A stretch of DNA of 64,000 nucleotides from Acanthosepion pharaonis (GCA_903632075.3 CAHIKZ030000253.1:863501-927500), one strand, 5' to 3'; positions 44,987-57,330 are shown, numbered from the stretch's first letter. The notes: generated from the sequence alone by a model not told the origin. Numbers and translations: made by a program.

Positions 44987-47027
44987 CCTCCACGAAATCG
45001 CTAAAAAAAGAGCATAGCTTGATGAAAAAAGACGCCAAACTTAAAAAACTAAATTTTATTGTCTAAATGCTTATGTTATTATTAAAGGAAAGGCCAAAGC
45101 TTTTTTTTAATTATTTTAAAAAAAAGTTCTTTCCTTTTTAGAACATTCTAAATTTTGACTGAAAAAACCTTGTTTCATGTTTGTATCAGCGAACTAGTAA
45201 TAATATAGACAATTTTTAGCACGTTTTTTTTTGGTATGACACACATTAATTTGAAAAATCGTGTAAAAAATAGAAATAATTATCGGATGTTAATGAAACT
45301 TTCTCCAGAAACTATTCACAGATGATCGAAATTATTATAAATATGTTTTTTTTATGAAAGTCATGGTAGAAATATTTTTTTTTAAATATTTATGACAGGT
45401 CATTTGCTTATTAACGATAATTTTATGAAAACGCTAGAAATTGATCGCATCGGTTTTAGTGATTACAATAATTAAAAGCACAGGGCTTTGAGGAATGCAA
45501 ATCATGTTTTTTTTTGTTTTTAATTGGATACGCAGTACCTGAAAATCAGCTCTGAATTGTAACATACAAAACTCAATAAAACAAAGATATTATTTAATTT
45601 CAAATGCTTTTATTTGCTTTTAGTTGTTTTTATGAATATGGACAATATTTTCTGAAAGATATCAAAAAAAATTTTTTTCGATGAAAAAATGAATTTTTAA
45701 TACAATTATTTGTTATTTCATTAATTATAATAGATTTTACATTTAAGTTGTTAAAATATTATAAAATTAGTTAAAAAGACGCATCGGCTTTCATAAGTGT
45801 CCTTATGAGATAGATCTTTTTTTAGCGTTGTAAATTGTATCAGTTTTTGACTAATCAGAAGATACCCAGTAATTAAGAAATGTAATTTTGTGCTTATAAT
45901 CGATTCCTTCTGTGGTAGATGATAGACTGTAATTATAAAATACGGAAGACCAACCAGAATATAATTAAGTTGCGTTATTTGAGTTAAGCATTGTTCTCCG
46001 CTGTTAAGGCCTTTACTTTTGCGAAACACGTGTGGAGAAGTTAATTTGATTTTTCAATTTCAACTGAGAAGGGTACCTATAAGTATCAGTATCATCTTAT
46101 GAAATTTATATGATCTTATTTTATATTAATCTCAGTTACGACATTTTTCCATAAATGAAATATCAAAATTAATAATAAAATGAATGCAAATACAAATAAC
46201 AGTAGAATGTAATAAATGTACATAAAATTATAGTATTTTATGTTTAATTCTTTGTTTTCTTTTGATAAAATTTCATAAGAAAGGTACCTATAAATTAATT
46301 AGATACCTTTCTTTAAGAAATATGAAATTTAATGTCACTCTTAACAGTTTTATTTTTTATTTCTCCATTTTACAATATATTTCCCATAAAGCATCATAAA
46401 CGTAAAGGTGAAAGCAATATGTTTATTTACAAAAAAAAATAATTAGACCGCTTGATATTTCAAGGAACTTCATTTAATTGAAAGTTTTGTTTAAAAATAA
46501 CGGGGTAAATAATTTGTTCACGTAAATGTAAATTATTTCAAATTTTTTTCCTTCCGTAGAACAAATTAGCCTCCATGGAATTCGTAAATATATCATTCAT
46601 CACATGTCAAGAGACGCGAAAGTTTATGACCTGCTTTTTCTTTTTATTTTCAAATTACATCTTTTTGGCACAAAAGCTAAGTTAAGTTTGGTTCAAAATA
46701 TTTTAAATAAACATTATAATTTTTGATTTTCTTAAAATAAGTTTTGAAAAAATGATAATTGATATAAAAAAAATTTCAAAGTCAGATTTCATTAATTTTT
46801 TTTTAAATGGAAAAAAATGGTCAATTTTGCTGACTCAAAAAAAACTAGATTTTTAACGAAAATTTCGGACGTGCTAGGAACGATTAAAAATGGAAAAAAT
46901 ACCCCCAAAATACTTTGAACCTTTCCTCTTATATAATAACAAATATTTAGACGATAAAATTTTGTTTTCGTCAAGTTTGGCGTCTTTTTCATCATGCTAT
47001 GCTATTTTTTTAGCGATCTCGTGGAGG
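44987..47027. mobile_element. 2.0-kb inverted-repeat element with 19-bp flanking duplication
   Basis: The left end (44987-45165) and right end (about 46845-47027) are inverted copies: CCTCCACGA.ATCGCTAAAAAA, GACGCCAAACTT and AATTTTAT.GTCTAAAT are shared. Both sides are flanked by the perfect direct repeat TATAAAATCTTAGCTAAAA (44968-44986 and 47034-47052). The interior has no recognisable protein. It has an HHR-like relic at 45994-46039, a hairpin around AAGAAAGGTA/TACCTTTCTT at 46276-46315, and three GGTACCTATA phrases. A 19-bp duplication is too long for known cut-and-paste transposons but fits a retroelement such as a PLE with inverted ends. Confidence 0.7.
45994..46039 (+). ncRNA. Hammerhead-like relic
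   Basis: TTCTCC (45994-45999) pairs perfectly with GGAGAA (46034-46039) as stem I. Between them are CTGTTAA (expected CUGANGA), a weak GC stem, GAAA and self-complementary ACACGTGT. Core changes and G at position 17 argue against activity. Confidence 0.35.
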
Positions 47028-47189
47028 TACCTATATAAAATCTTAGCTAAAATCTAACGACAATCCTAATTGTATTTTCTTTCTATTTAATTGTATTTTA
47101 TAATTAGAGTTACAATTAATATATTAATTATGTAATTATTGTACGCTGATTAATTTGAACAACTGTCTTCTTCATGGTTAAGAAAATCA

Positions 47190-48560
47190 CATAGACAGTT
47201 CTCATTGGCTTTTCATTGGTAGATAATAACTCATGACAGTTCTCATTCGCTTCTCTGTGGTAGACGATATCTCATGACAGTTCTTATTCGCTTCTCCATG
47301 GTAGATGATATCTCATGACAGGTCACATTCGCTTCTCCATGGTAGACGATATCCTATGACAGTTCTCATTCGCTTCTCCGTGGTAGACGATATCTCATGA
47401 CAGTTCTCATTCGCTTCTCCGTGGTAGACGATATCTCATGACAGTGATATATTTTGCTTCTCCATGGTAGATGATATCTCATGACAGGTCACATTTGCTT
47501 CTCCATAGTAGACGATATCCTATGACAGTTCTCATTCGCTTCTCCGTGGTAGACGATATCTCATGACAGTTCTCATTCGCTTCTCCGTGGTAGACGATAT
47601 CTCATGACAGTTCTCATTCGCTTCTCCATGGTAGATGATATCTCATGACAGGTCACATTCGCTTCTCCATGGTAGACGATATCTCATGACAGTTCTCATT
47701 CGCTTCTCCATGGTAGACGATATCTCATGACAGGTCACATTTGCTTCTCCATGGTAGACGATATCCTATGACAGTTCTCATTCGCTTCTCCGTGGTAGAC
47801 GATATCTCATGACAGTTCTCATTCGCTTCTCCATGGTAGACGATATCTCATAACAGGTCACATTCGCTTCTCCATGGTAGACGATATCTCATGACAGTTC
47901 TCATTCACTTCTCCATGGTAGATGATATCTCATGACAGGTCACATCCGCTCCTCCATGGTAGACGATATCCTATGACAGTTCTCATTCGCTTCTCCGTGG
48001 TAGACGATATCTCATGATAATTCTCATTCGCTTCTCCGTGGTAGACGATATCGTATGCCAATTCTCATTCGCCCTTCTATGGTAGATGATATCTCAGGAC
48101 AGTTCTCATTCGCTTCTCTGTGGTAGACGATATCTCATGACAGTTCTCATTCGCTTCTCCGTGGTAGACGTCATATCATGACAGTTCTCATTCGCTTCTC
48201 CGTGGTAGACGTCATATCATGACAGTTCTCATTCGCTTCTACTTGGTAGATGATATCCTATGACAGTTCTCATTCGCTTCTCTGTGGTAGACGATATCTC
48301 ATGACAGTTCTCATTCGCTTCTCCGTGGTAGACGATATCCCATGACGGTTCTCATTCGCTTTTTCGCGTCACATGATATCTCATATCAAGTCTCACTCGG
48401 TTCTCCGTGGTGCAGGATATCTCAGGGCGATTCTCATTCAGTTCTCCACAGAGAATATCGCGTGACATCACTCATTCGGTTCTACGCATCACATGATATC
48501 TCATAACAGTTCTCAATCGATCCTCCACAGTAAAGGATAATATCATTCGGTTCTCAATGT
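47190..48560. repeat. 41-bp minisatellite, about 33 units
   Basis: Consensus halves TGACAGTTCTCATTCGCTTC and TCCGTGGTAGACGATATCTCA, repeat length 41 (for example GGTAGACGA at 47341 and 47382). Two main variants alternate irregularly: GTTCTCATTCG and GGTCACATTCG, the second near 47318, 47484, 47649, 47731, 47854 and 47936. Variant ATCCTATGACAG tends to follow the GGTCACA unit, which points to higher-order duplication. Units decay beyond about 48340. Most units contain GATATC. The length is not a multiple of 3, and no long frame spans the array. Confidence 0.95.
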
Positions 48561-50021
48561 TATAAGGTATCTTACGATAGTTCATTCTTATTTGGATTGA
48601 CGCTTCTTTTTCATTGTTGGATTCTTCTTGCTTGGCGCAGTGATTAAACTCACAAATAACAGGTAACACGAGGCATTTGAACTTTTATACATGTTAGGCA
48701 TTGAAAATTTGCACCTTTCAATACAATGCTTATTATTTCCTAATCAATGGGACCCACATATAATGTGTTCATTTCTACGATGATGTGATTTCTGAAAATA
48801 ACCTTGTTTTAATTGTTCTTTGTTTTTCTTTTGTTTCATTACAAAGTAAAAAATGAATCACGAAATATGATAAAGGCTAACAAATTGACAATATCCATCT
48901 TTTATTTCTTCTTCTTCTTCTTCCAACAATGTTCATTCTCATGTCACTTTTTCATTAAAAAATACGCCATTTCAATCTTCTATTATTATTATTTTTCCTC
49001 TTCTACCAACAACAATGTCCTCCATTTTTGATTATTTCAAAACTACATTTGTTCTTTTTTCCTTCCAAACATGTTCATTATTATTATTATTATTATTATT
49101 ATAATTATTATTATTATTATTTATGTTTATATATTTACTGAGACTGCTCTTAATCCACATGCAATATGTTTATTTCCCAATAGAAATGACGGGTTACCAC
49201 ATTATCTTTCCGGTGTAAATCAAGCTTCCTTGATATTTCAAGGAACTTCATTTGTCCTACTCTATCAAATGTCTTTCTTAATATATGAAACATAGGTATG
49301 GGTCTTTTTGCATTGCTTGTTCTGATAAAAAAATACGATCATATTAAGATCTGTACATTTTTCTTTTCCTTCTTTCCACAATAACTTCTGTTTCAGTTTT
49401 CCTATTTTTATTCTTCCAACAACTACGACTGTCCATTCTTTTCACCCCCACCAATAAAAAAATATCATCTGCTCATATTCTTTTGTTTTCGACCCTCCTT
49501 CTTTTTGCAACTATGTCTGTTCTTTCTTGTATAACGGTTCCAATTATAGAATATATTATGATTTTCAAATTTTGAGAAGTCTAAGACACGCATTATAAAC
49601 CTTAACAAGAATATCTGGATTTTCAAATAATTTTAAAAAGATGAATTCTAATTGCGAAAAGATCAAAAGGTGACATCAGTAAAATAAAATGCTAAACATT
49701 GAACCAGTAATTTAATATCATTAATCAATTATCATCTTGAGAATGACGATGAAAATGGCTGATAAACAAACTTGAAATCACTAATCCTCAGATCATTGAA
49801 AGAATCATGGATTTTTTATGGAATTTTGTGTGAAGGAAAAAAATTTAGAGTTATTTAGTTTCATAATCTAATCCGTTGAGAAAACTAATCGAATTGTTAA
49901 TCTAATTTAATAAAATTAACTTGATTTACAAATCTAATCATCTAATTACTTTAGTAATCTAATCTGCTTAGTTATATAAATTGAAGTTACTCAGTTATGC
50001 TTCCAAATGAGCGCGACTGAA
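48561..50021. other. Unassigned stretch
   Basis: Includes (CTT)n at 48907-48924 and (TTA)n at 49076-49125. No gene recognised. Confidence 0.4.
49076..49125. repeat. (TTA)n microsatellite
   Basis: About 16 TTA units with one change. Confidence 0.95.
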
Positions 50022-50525
50022 GAGAGAGTTGTGTTGGGAATATGACGATGAACGTTGCTGGGTGTCAGAATTTCAACATTTAACCGACCGAGAAAAAGGG
50101 GAACATTGTGAATTTTACCTGTGCACAATGTCCGCTCTCAACAAATGAATATCAATACATTTCAGTCAAGATATGCATTATCTCAACGGACACTAAATTC
50201 AGTAAAGCATAGGGTCATCAGCTTTAAGCATTTATTTTGCTCTAAAGGTTTCATTAATGTCTCATTGTGGTGGGTTGCGTTAGGGCAAATGTTCTTCTTT
50301 TGCGTCATCCAAATGAAGATTTAGTTTTGCATCGATAAGGGCATCGATCAGATTAAATATGGCTTCTTTGACTAATGACTTCCGACAGTTCGTCCTCGAG
50401 TCTGGTGAAAATAGGAAACATTTTCCAACATTCACCTCTAAATCTTCCATGCAATAATTTACTTTGAGTTAGAATAAAAGTTTTCTATTTTCGGTCAACG
50501 GTAGGAGAAATGCCTCTAAGAAATA
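50022..50525 (-). repeat. Long inverted repeat, left arm
   Basis: About 500 bp, roughly 90% alike to the complement of 55335-55865. Read on the minus strand it contains a 56-codon frame (50280-50450) whose C-terminal 34 residues are conserved in the other arm. Confidence 0.88.
50280..50450 (-). CDS. Small ORF shared by both inverted-repeat arms (unknown)
   Basis: ATG at 50448-50450, stop at 50280-50282, 56 residues. The C-terminal part KSLVKEAIFNLIDALIDAKL and then HLDDAKEEHLP is preserved in the second arm (55500-55602) with three substitutions, same stop, no frameshift; upstream of that the frames diverge. Could be the last exon or the tail of a decayed element protein, or chance in a young duplicate. 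No family recognised. Confidence 0.3.
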   Translation of the reverse strand: MEDLEVNVGKCFLFSPDSRTNCRKSLVKEAIFNLIDALIDAKLNLHLDDAKEEHLP

Positions 50526-52559
50526 TTTTTATTCAAATTACAACGTGGAAGATGTCTCCAAGGAAGTCATTAAGACTTACACACGCACAGACACAAAGGC
50601 CATGTCCGTTATGTTTGTAAGTTGAACAAAAACACAACGCACATGGCCTGACGATATATATATATATATAATAATACACACACACACTCACTCACACACA
50701 CACACACAAATAAATATATATTTATATATATAAATATATATATCAAAGAACAAATAGAAAATTTTAATTTTGTGATATAAACAGACGACAAAATAGCGAA
50801 TTAAAACTAGCACTCGATTTTTTGAGAGGGGGGGACAATTTGGAGAAATCTTCGAGTTCTTTTATTACGAACTGTCCTTAAAATTAACAGCATACACGTT
50901 CCCTATTGTGATTTAACACTTGACCTTATATTAACGCTTGCTTGTACATCGTTGTTTTAACACTCGTTATGTATTAGAATGGAAACAATTTCCAAGTTGA
51001 AATTCACTTGCGACTGTCACTGTCAGCAGAAGTGATGAAACGTAAGTCAATGTCATTCTACAGAAACCATTTTAACAGACAGCTTGTCAATAGAAAGTTG
51101 GAATAAAAATAAGTTGAATACTATTCAAATCAGTGAGATATTGAACTGGAAGGGAATACTGACAGCTGCTATTCACACAACAATTCTTTATCTCACTTTT
51201 TTTTTGTCGTTTCTTTGATAAAATGTCCAGAGATACTGTATTCTTTTACTTAGATGAAGGACTAATTTTTACAGAAAGCAATTTTCCATTATCACTCCCA
51301 TAGGCAAAGTAAGAATATACTACCTTCTTTTTTGTTGAAACTAGATTTCTTTCTAAAGGTTATTAGGTTGTTCAACTGATCGTGATTTCTTTTTGACACA
51401 TTTAGTACTCTTGAGCCGTCGTATATACGCTAGCATTCTGTCATGGCTGACAATGGGTGTAAAAATATTTTCTTTTTTATCAATACTTCACAAATAGTTT
51501 TGAAGTACTAGATTATACAAGTGTTCAATCTTCCATTTTCTTTTTTTCACAATGATTTTCGTCGTTTCCGGATAGATTTTGAACATAAATTATCTGCTTT
51601 TCTATATGAAATATTATCATAGAATTTTATGTGGGTTAAGTAGAGTGTGTCGAAACAGAAATTAAATTAAATGACCAAGCAGTTGGGAAACTTATAGATA
51701 CACCTTTATCAATTCACCTTAACCAAATATATTTTGTGCGTTGGGACGTATTTCTGGGCACGTCTTTGTCAACGCTAATCAAGCACTTACTCGCATGTGG
51801 TATTTCTTCTTCATTTTTTTAAATAAAAAGTCTGGATGTTTATCATCATAAATGCAGCCTGTAAAACAAATTCGCAATAAACATGGAAATAGATTTCGAA
51901 AAGAGATGAAATGAAATTGTAGCTATTAATTTGTTTTTATTACCATTCAAGTTTTTTTTTTCTTTCGTTTCATTGCAAATTAATCTGTTAAATTTAGGAA
52001 AAAGTAAAAGAAGAAGAAGCCGGAAGGAGGAAGTAAAAAAGAGTAACGTCGACGTAGAGGGGAAAATGAATATGAACAGAAGAAAAGAAAAATTTGAGGC
52101 ATTAGTAAAATAAATTAGGTGGAGAAGGACAAGAAAGAGATGGAACGAAACAAAGAGAGGGTGGAGGAGGGGGAGAAGAGAAGCAAGAAAATCAAAGAAG
52201 GGGAAGACGACCACTGCTACTACTACGATTAATTATTAATATAATTAATTAATTAATTAATAATGCAAAAAAGATCAACAAAAATATTAAGAAATAGAAA
52301 AAAAAGAAACTGACAAAAGAAGAGAGTGGGCAAAAAAGAAGAAAATATAAAAAAAGGCAACGACAATTTATTTCTTATACTTACAAAAGTTTTCTAACTA
52401 CGACTTAATTACTTTTTCACGCCATATAATCCACACGAACCTATGAAATCGCAATAAATATGTATAGAACAATAATAATATTCAACTAATAATTTCTTTT
52501 TACTTCTATAACGTTTTTTATGCTATATGATTTAAAATCATAAATGCCATATATATTTT
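50526..52559. other. Spacer between arms: microsatellites, no gene
   Basis: A Rep-A scrap (GGCCTGACGATATATA) at 50644 runs into TA/CA sequence at 50656-50745. Purine-rich sequence lies at 52000-52210. The 122-codon minus frame at 51846-52214 is the antisense of that purine tract (Phe/Leu/Ser rich), so not credible. Confidence 0.45.
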
Positions 52560-52990
52560 AATATGGAGCTGTCAGGGAACCAATGAGTTAACTATGGGTG
52601 TATAAGGAGTGTTGAGGACATTAGTGTTAAGGCTCCTCTATATTATAGGTTGTACCAGACAATAATCTCTTGGATAAAAAAGGTGTTGGTTTGTAAACCT
52701 AATGGCATAGTAGCTGTGAGTGAAGTCTAATAGTAGTAATACTGGTTAAAATAGACTTAGATTCAGTCGAAACCGGGTAAAGCAGGAAATGAGCAGTACT
52801 AAATAAGAACAACATGGATTATCTCCCATAGACGGGAACAGCCGAACGATCTAATCCGGTAGATTAAATAAAGGCTTCAGTTCGACATTGCTTGAAGGTT
52901 ATGCGTATCGAGAAAAACATGAAGAGGTTCAGAGGGTAAAACTCACGATATGTTGCGATAATAACAACAAAGATGGGGGGGGCAAAATAT
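52560..52990 (+). repeat. Possible diverged SINE S1
   Basis: TAATGGCATAGTAG near 52700 recalls the S1 A box, and AAATAAAGGCTTCAGTTCGACATTGC near 52866-52890 matches the S1 body. B box and HHR-like core are not preserved. Confidence 0.4.
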
Positions 52991-54209
52991 TCCGAATGTA
53001 GTATTTAGTGTCGTATCCACACCCATTTGTCGTATAGAGTATATGATGCAGGGCGACTTTTGAAAGATTTAAATAGGGATAAAGTGTTTATTCTAGTCGG
53101 AGGAAAATATTGTATTGGCGACATATACGTCATGATGGTTTAACATCAAAAACCTAATTAGTATTTTCCAAACAGTGTGTTCTAGAAACAAGATCTTGGG
53201 TGAAAACTGGTCAAAATTTCTGCATCAAATTCTTTTCAAGTTTATAATTCTGATAAAAGCTACTGACATTTCCATCTACATTACACGGTTTTTATTCATT
53301 TGAAAGAGAATTTTGTTGTCTCTAAGCCGTGAATGAAACATTTCTTTTTTTTTCTTTTTTTTCTTCTTTTTTTCTTACTTTAAGAATTTCTTCCTTGAAG
53401 CTGCCTTTTTTTCTTCAAATTCATCTCCATTCCATTTCCTCAGCGAGCATCTTGGAGCGAGTGAAAGCAACAGAAAAACTCAATCCTTCTTCCTGTAAAG
53501 AGGAAAAGCTCTTAATCCCAACGCACCTGCCTCCATTTTATGCACACTGTTTTATTTCCGAAATAAAACAAGAATAAAGACACCTTTTGCATCGAATACA
53601 GGTCACACTGCTAGTAAATTGGCAACTTGCCTAATTTGAGAAAATTGTGCAACCAAAACAGAAGTTTTATGTCATTATGTCATCTGAACAAAAAAGAAAA
53701 TAAAAAACATTATTTTAGCCTGCAATATTATTTTGTTAAAAGTTTAGAAATATTATTTATCTACTCTACATGCTTATAAGTAAGCCAAACTTATGTATAA
53801 TTACTAAATGTAGCTTAACTCGGTAAAACAGGCCGAAAATGAGATAGAAAGATTAAGCTGCACTAATTTCTTTACACGTTCAAAGTTTTGAAGATGATGC
53901 CTCAGAAAAATACTCGGCAATTTTTCACATTGAGCCGGTAAATTCAAGCGTTTTTTTTTTTTTTTGTTTGTTTAGATGAAGACAAATTCTCTCCATTTTT
54001 TGATAAATTCAATCATTTTTGTGGTTCTTTTTTGTTGTCCTTCCATAATTCTTTATCGCCCATCCGTACAATCAAAAAAGCCGCCAAATGATGTACGATT
54101 TCAATTTCATAGCTGACATACAATTAACGTGAAATGTTGTTTAAAACATGGGATAAAATAGGCATTTAACAGAGTGATCAAAGAGTTCTAATTACGTGAA
54201 TATTTGTAT

Positions 54210-54243
<34 letters not shown>

Positions 54244-55334
54244 CATTACTGATGGTTTAAACAAAGATTAATATTTTTGAATGACCACCATAAAGACGTG
54301 AAGAAAGCAGAAAAGTTGTACAACCAAAATGAATTGATAAAGTAATACTGATGAGGATAATAGTTTAAAAAGATAAGGCCTGTAATTTTAATCTTATTAT
54401 CTTCACAAAGTTGAGTAATAGAGCATGTTTGTACTTTTTGTTCTCAAAATGTAAAACTTCCTCTAAAATTATTTTTCTCTTAATAAATTGGAAAGAAGTG
54501 ACACTATCCTTTACAATTTGTCACAATTCAACGCAAAAAAAACTCAAGCATTGATTTCAAGGAATTTGCAATGCTCTCAAAAAGTAATTCTCATCTTCAT
54601 GTTCTCAAAGATGGCGTCAATAATAATACATACATTATTTCCTAACATTTATACCTACAAAGAAATCATTAAGGGATTTTATGCACGTCGAAGATTATTG
54701 AATAGTGGAATCCGTTTTTTCAACTGTAAACATCTTGCTTCATGAATTTTGATCAGAGCTTTCTTTAAGCTCGAGTTTATTAGGTTAAAGGAGGGAAAAA
54801 AGTGAGCAATATTATCTAAGCGTATTGAACGTATGAAGTTTTGTATCCATTGCAATGTAGCATGTGTACGCCAATCGAAAGCAGATTCAATATGCTATAA
54901 AATTGATCCATCGGTAGAACGGGATGAGAACAAAGAAAGCAAGAATGATTGAAAATCTTACAGACCGACGCCGGATCGTCTTCTCGTTTTCCCAGCATTC
55001 TTGAACGCGCGAACAGGCGATGGCTTAACAGGATTTGCAGAGATTAGATCATAAGATTAGATTTCAACTACTACAACAGCAGCGTGATCTACACCTGAAA
55101 GAAAGAGATACAAACCTAATTCTATAAAAAAAAGAACGATCTCGAAGACAATATGTAGAACATCTACATTTTGAAGATCCATTACTGAAACAAAAATGTC
55201 TTCATGATAGATATGTATAAAACTAGACCTCATGCCATTAGAAAATTAGTTTAGAACGTTAATTACTTAATTCACTCTTCATTGAGCGCCTCGTCACACC
55301 TTTGTTCATGTTCGATCCTTATTAGAATCTCTAT
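52991..55334. other. Unassigned stretch
   Basis: (GATA)n at 54209-54241. Frames at 53329, 54488 and 54816 are not recognised. Confidence 0.4.
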
Positions 55335-55865
55335 CTCTTAGAGGCATTTCTCTTACCGTGAATCGTTGTTGATCGAAGATAGAAAACTTTTATTCTACCT
55401 CAAAGTAAATTATCGCAATTTTTCTCTTCATAGGAGATTTAGATGTGAATGGTCGAAAATGTTGTCTTTTTTCCCACCAGTCCCGAGGACGAAGTGTCAG
55501 AAGTCATTAGTCAAAGAAGCCATATTTAATCTGATCGATGTCCTTATCGATGCAAAACTAAATCTTCATTCAGATGACGCAAAAGAAGAACAATTGCCCT
55601 AACGCAACCCCCCCACTTCTCTTTAATGAGACATTAATGAAACCTTTAGAGCAAAATAAATGCTTCAAGGTGATGGTCCTATGTTTTACTGAATTTAGTG
55701 TCCGTTGAGATAATGCGTATCTTGACTGAAATATATTGATATTTATTTGTTGAGAGCGGACATTGAGCACAGGTAAAATTCACAATGTTCCCCTTTTTCT
55801 CGATCGCTTAAATGTTGAAATTCTGACACCCAGTAACGTTCCTCGCCATATTCTCCACACAACTG
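55335..55865 (+). repeat. Long inverted repeat, right arm
   Basis: Complementary to 50022-50525. The 78-codon frame at 55366-55602 ends with the conserved KSLVKEAIFNLIDVLIDAKL block. The minus-strand frame at 55570-55770 also has a counterpart in the other arm (50121-50324), so both strands stay open here. Confidence 0.88.
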
Positions 55866-55879
55866 TAACCCTGTGCCAG

Positions 55880-56060
55880 ACTAAAGTTTGTTTAGTACAT
55901 ATCAGCATCGCATGCTACTTATGAATTAATGATTAGTCGGTTAGTCTCGTGTAGCAGTTGACGATTGAGTTCGATCTTTGGTGGTTCTATTAATTTGTAA
56001 TATAACCTTTATTAGGAGCTGCATTATTGGGGTCTCGTGCTGGACTAAACAAACTTTAGT
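55880..56060 (+). repeat. tRNA-like SINE fragment between 16-bp inverted repeats
   Basis: ACTAAAGTTTGTTTAG (55880-55895) and its exact complement (56045-56060) enclose GATTAGTCGGTTAGTCTCG (A box-like, 55931) and GAGTTCGATCTT (B box-like, 55967-55978). Confidence 0.5.
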
Positions 56061-56229
56061 AAAAACCTCCACCGAGTAACTCCCAAGGATCGATGTTTTA
56101 TATATTATTGAATTAGATTCTCACTGAGTTACTTATTGTGCGGTATTGTCATTAAACATTAATTTAAGACATTTTTATGTTTATACATTCTTTTTATAGA
56201 TACAAATGTTTATAATAAACAGTAGCCTG

Positions 56230-56345
56230 AATGTCCGAGAAATTTTCATAGAAAATATTCATCCTCCGACAGAAATCGAACCTGTGTCCTATACGGAACC
56301 GCCATATAGCCTGAAGTGCCTTAACCGATTGGGCCACAGAGAATC
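56230..56345 (-). repeat. tRNA-like SINE head
   Basis: Minus strand: TGTGGCCCAATCGGTTAAGG (A box, about 56320-56339) and GGTTCGATTTC (B box, 56272-56282), 37 nt apart as in a tRNA. The acceptor ends do not pair well, so a SINE head or tRNA pseudogene is likelier than a working tRNA. Confidence 0.6.
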
Positions 56346-56429
56346 GTTTGGTTAGCAAGGTCAATTTTACTGCTTTTAAACTACAATCTTGATAACTGAA
56401 AGATCTTTTCATTTCATATTAAACATTAT

Positions 56430-57195
56430 ATAAATATCTTCATCAAGCCTGGCCTACTCATAGGTTTGCAAGCAAACCACAACATCTATAACGAGTGGAT
56501 TTAAAATCCATCTGATGACCGATTATCGTGACCTTGTGACAGACTAACATAAGTACTGTGGATATCTTCACCTATTTCCTGCGTACAATTTTGATTTGTA
56601 AGCTCACCTAGAAAGTTTTGTTAATAAGTTTGATACACACTGGATGACCCATTAATGTTACCCTGTGCTATACTAAACTTATTTCATATCTAGAATATAC
56701 ATAATTTTCCGTATTAGACGATTCTAAACTATTGAAAAAAATTAACAGTAGATGTGGTACCTTTGACCTTTATTGATCTCATAAGATAAGTCAGAGAATT
56801 CAAGTGAAATCTAAAACAGATAAAAGCCACATGGATCAAATAACCCTTTAAAAAGCAAAATAATCTGAATTTCTCCAAATATCAGATAAGACAGTCCCGA
56901 CAAAGGGTGCATCAACTTTTTCAATATCAAGTAAGATATTTATGGAAGAATTATTTGATCAAGTATTCTCTCACTGTCTTCTTTGTCAACCATCGTGACA
57001 ACCCAATGATAAAACTTTTGGAAAGCCTGTTTTTTTTAATAGTATTGGACTAAAGAACCATTCACTGATAACAAAAGACATTGTCAATGTGGTCAAAAAT
57101 CGATCTTCTAAAATCAAGAAGTAAGCTTGTTGCTTTCCTGATCGCATAATAATGTTTGTCTATCACTTTCTGGGGAAAAATTATTTCACGTCACA
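56430..57195. other. Unassigned; weak spaced repeats
   Basis: A phrase like GACCTTGTGACAGACTAA recurs loosely at 55867, 56529 and 56661. No gene seen. Confidence 0.4.
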
Positions 57196-57209
57196 ATATA
57201 TATATATAT
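57196..57209. repeat. Short (TA)n run
   Basis: Seven TA units, 72 nt downstream (minus strand) of the 57281-57330 hammerhead. Confidence 0.9.
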
Positions 57210-57280
57210 TTCATTGAATAATATAGATATATTGTGTCTATTTTTATAGTGATCCTTGGAAGGAAGGCAGCGTAGTTTTT

Positions 57281-57330
57281 GTTAACCCAAGTACTTTCGA
57301 TCTTTCCCAAGATCATCTTCAGAGGTAAAT
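57281..57330 (-). ncRNA. Hammerhead ribozyme (complete fold)
   Basis: Minus strand: ATTTACCT and GGGTTAAC form stem I (UG, CG, CG, AU, mismatch, UA, UA). CTGAAGA (57316-57322) fits CUGANGA. Stem II GATCTT/AAGATC is 6 perfect pairs closed by GGGA, a GNRA tetraloop. GAAA at 57295-57298, self-complementary AGTACT as stem III, triplet CUU. One extra base sits between core and stem II. Confidence 0.62.

Noticed and set aside
47190..48560. CRISPR-like regular array
   Set aside because: No unique spacers: the whole 41-bp unit is repeated, and the genome is animal. It is a minisatellite.
51846..52214. 122-codon minus-strand ORF rich in Phe, Leu and Ser, like a membrane protein
   Set aside because: It is the complement of a long GA-rich tract; such tracts are stop-poor on the pyrimidine strand.
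56230..56345. Functional tRNA gene
   Set aside because: A and B boxes are good but acceptor and anticodon stems do not pair convincingly; SINE head preferred.
56511..56530. CTGATGA followed by ACCGATTATCG
   Set aside because: No GAAA and no stem; CTGATGA alone is expected by chance in a 64-kb sequence.
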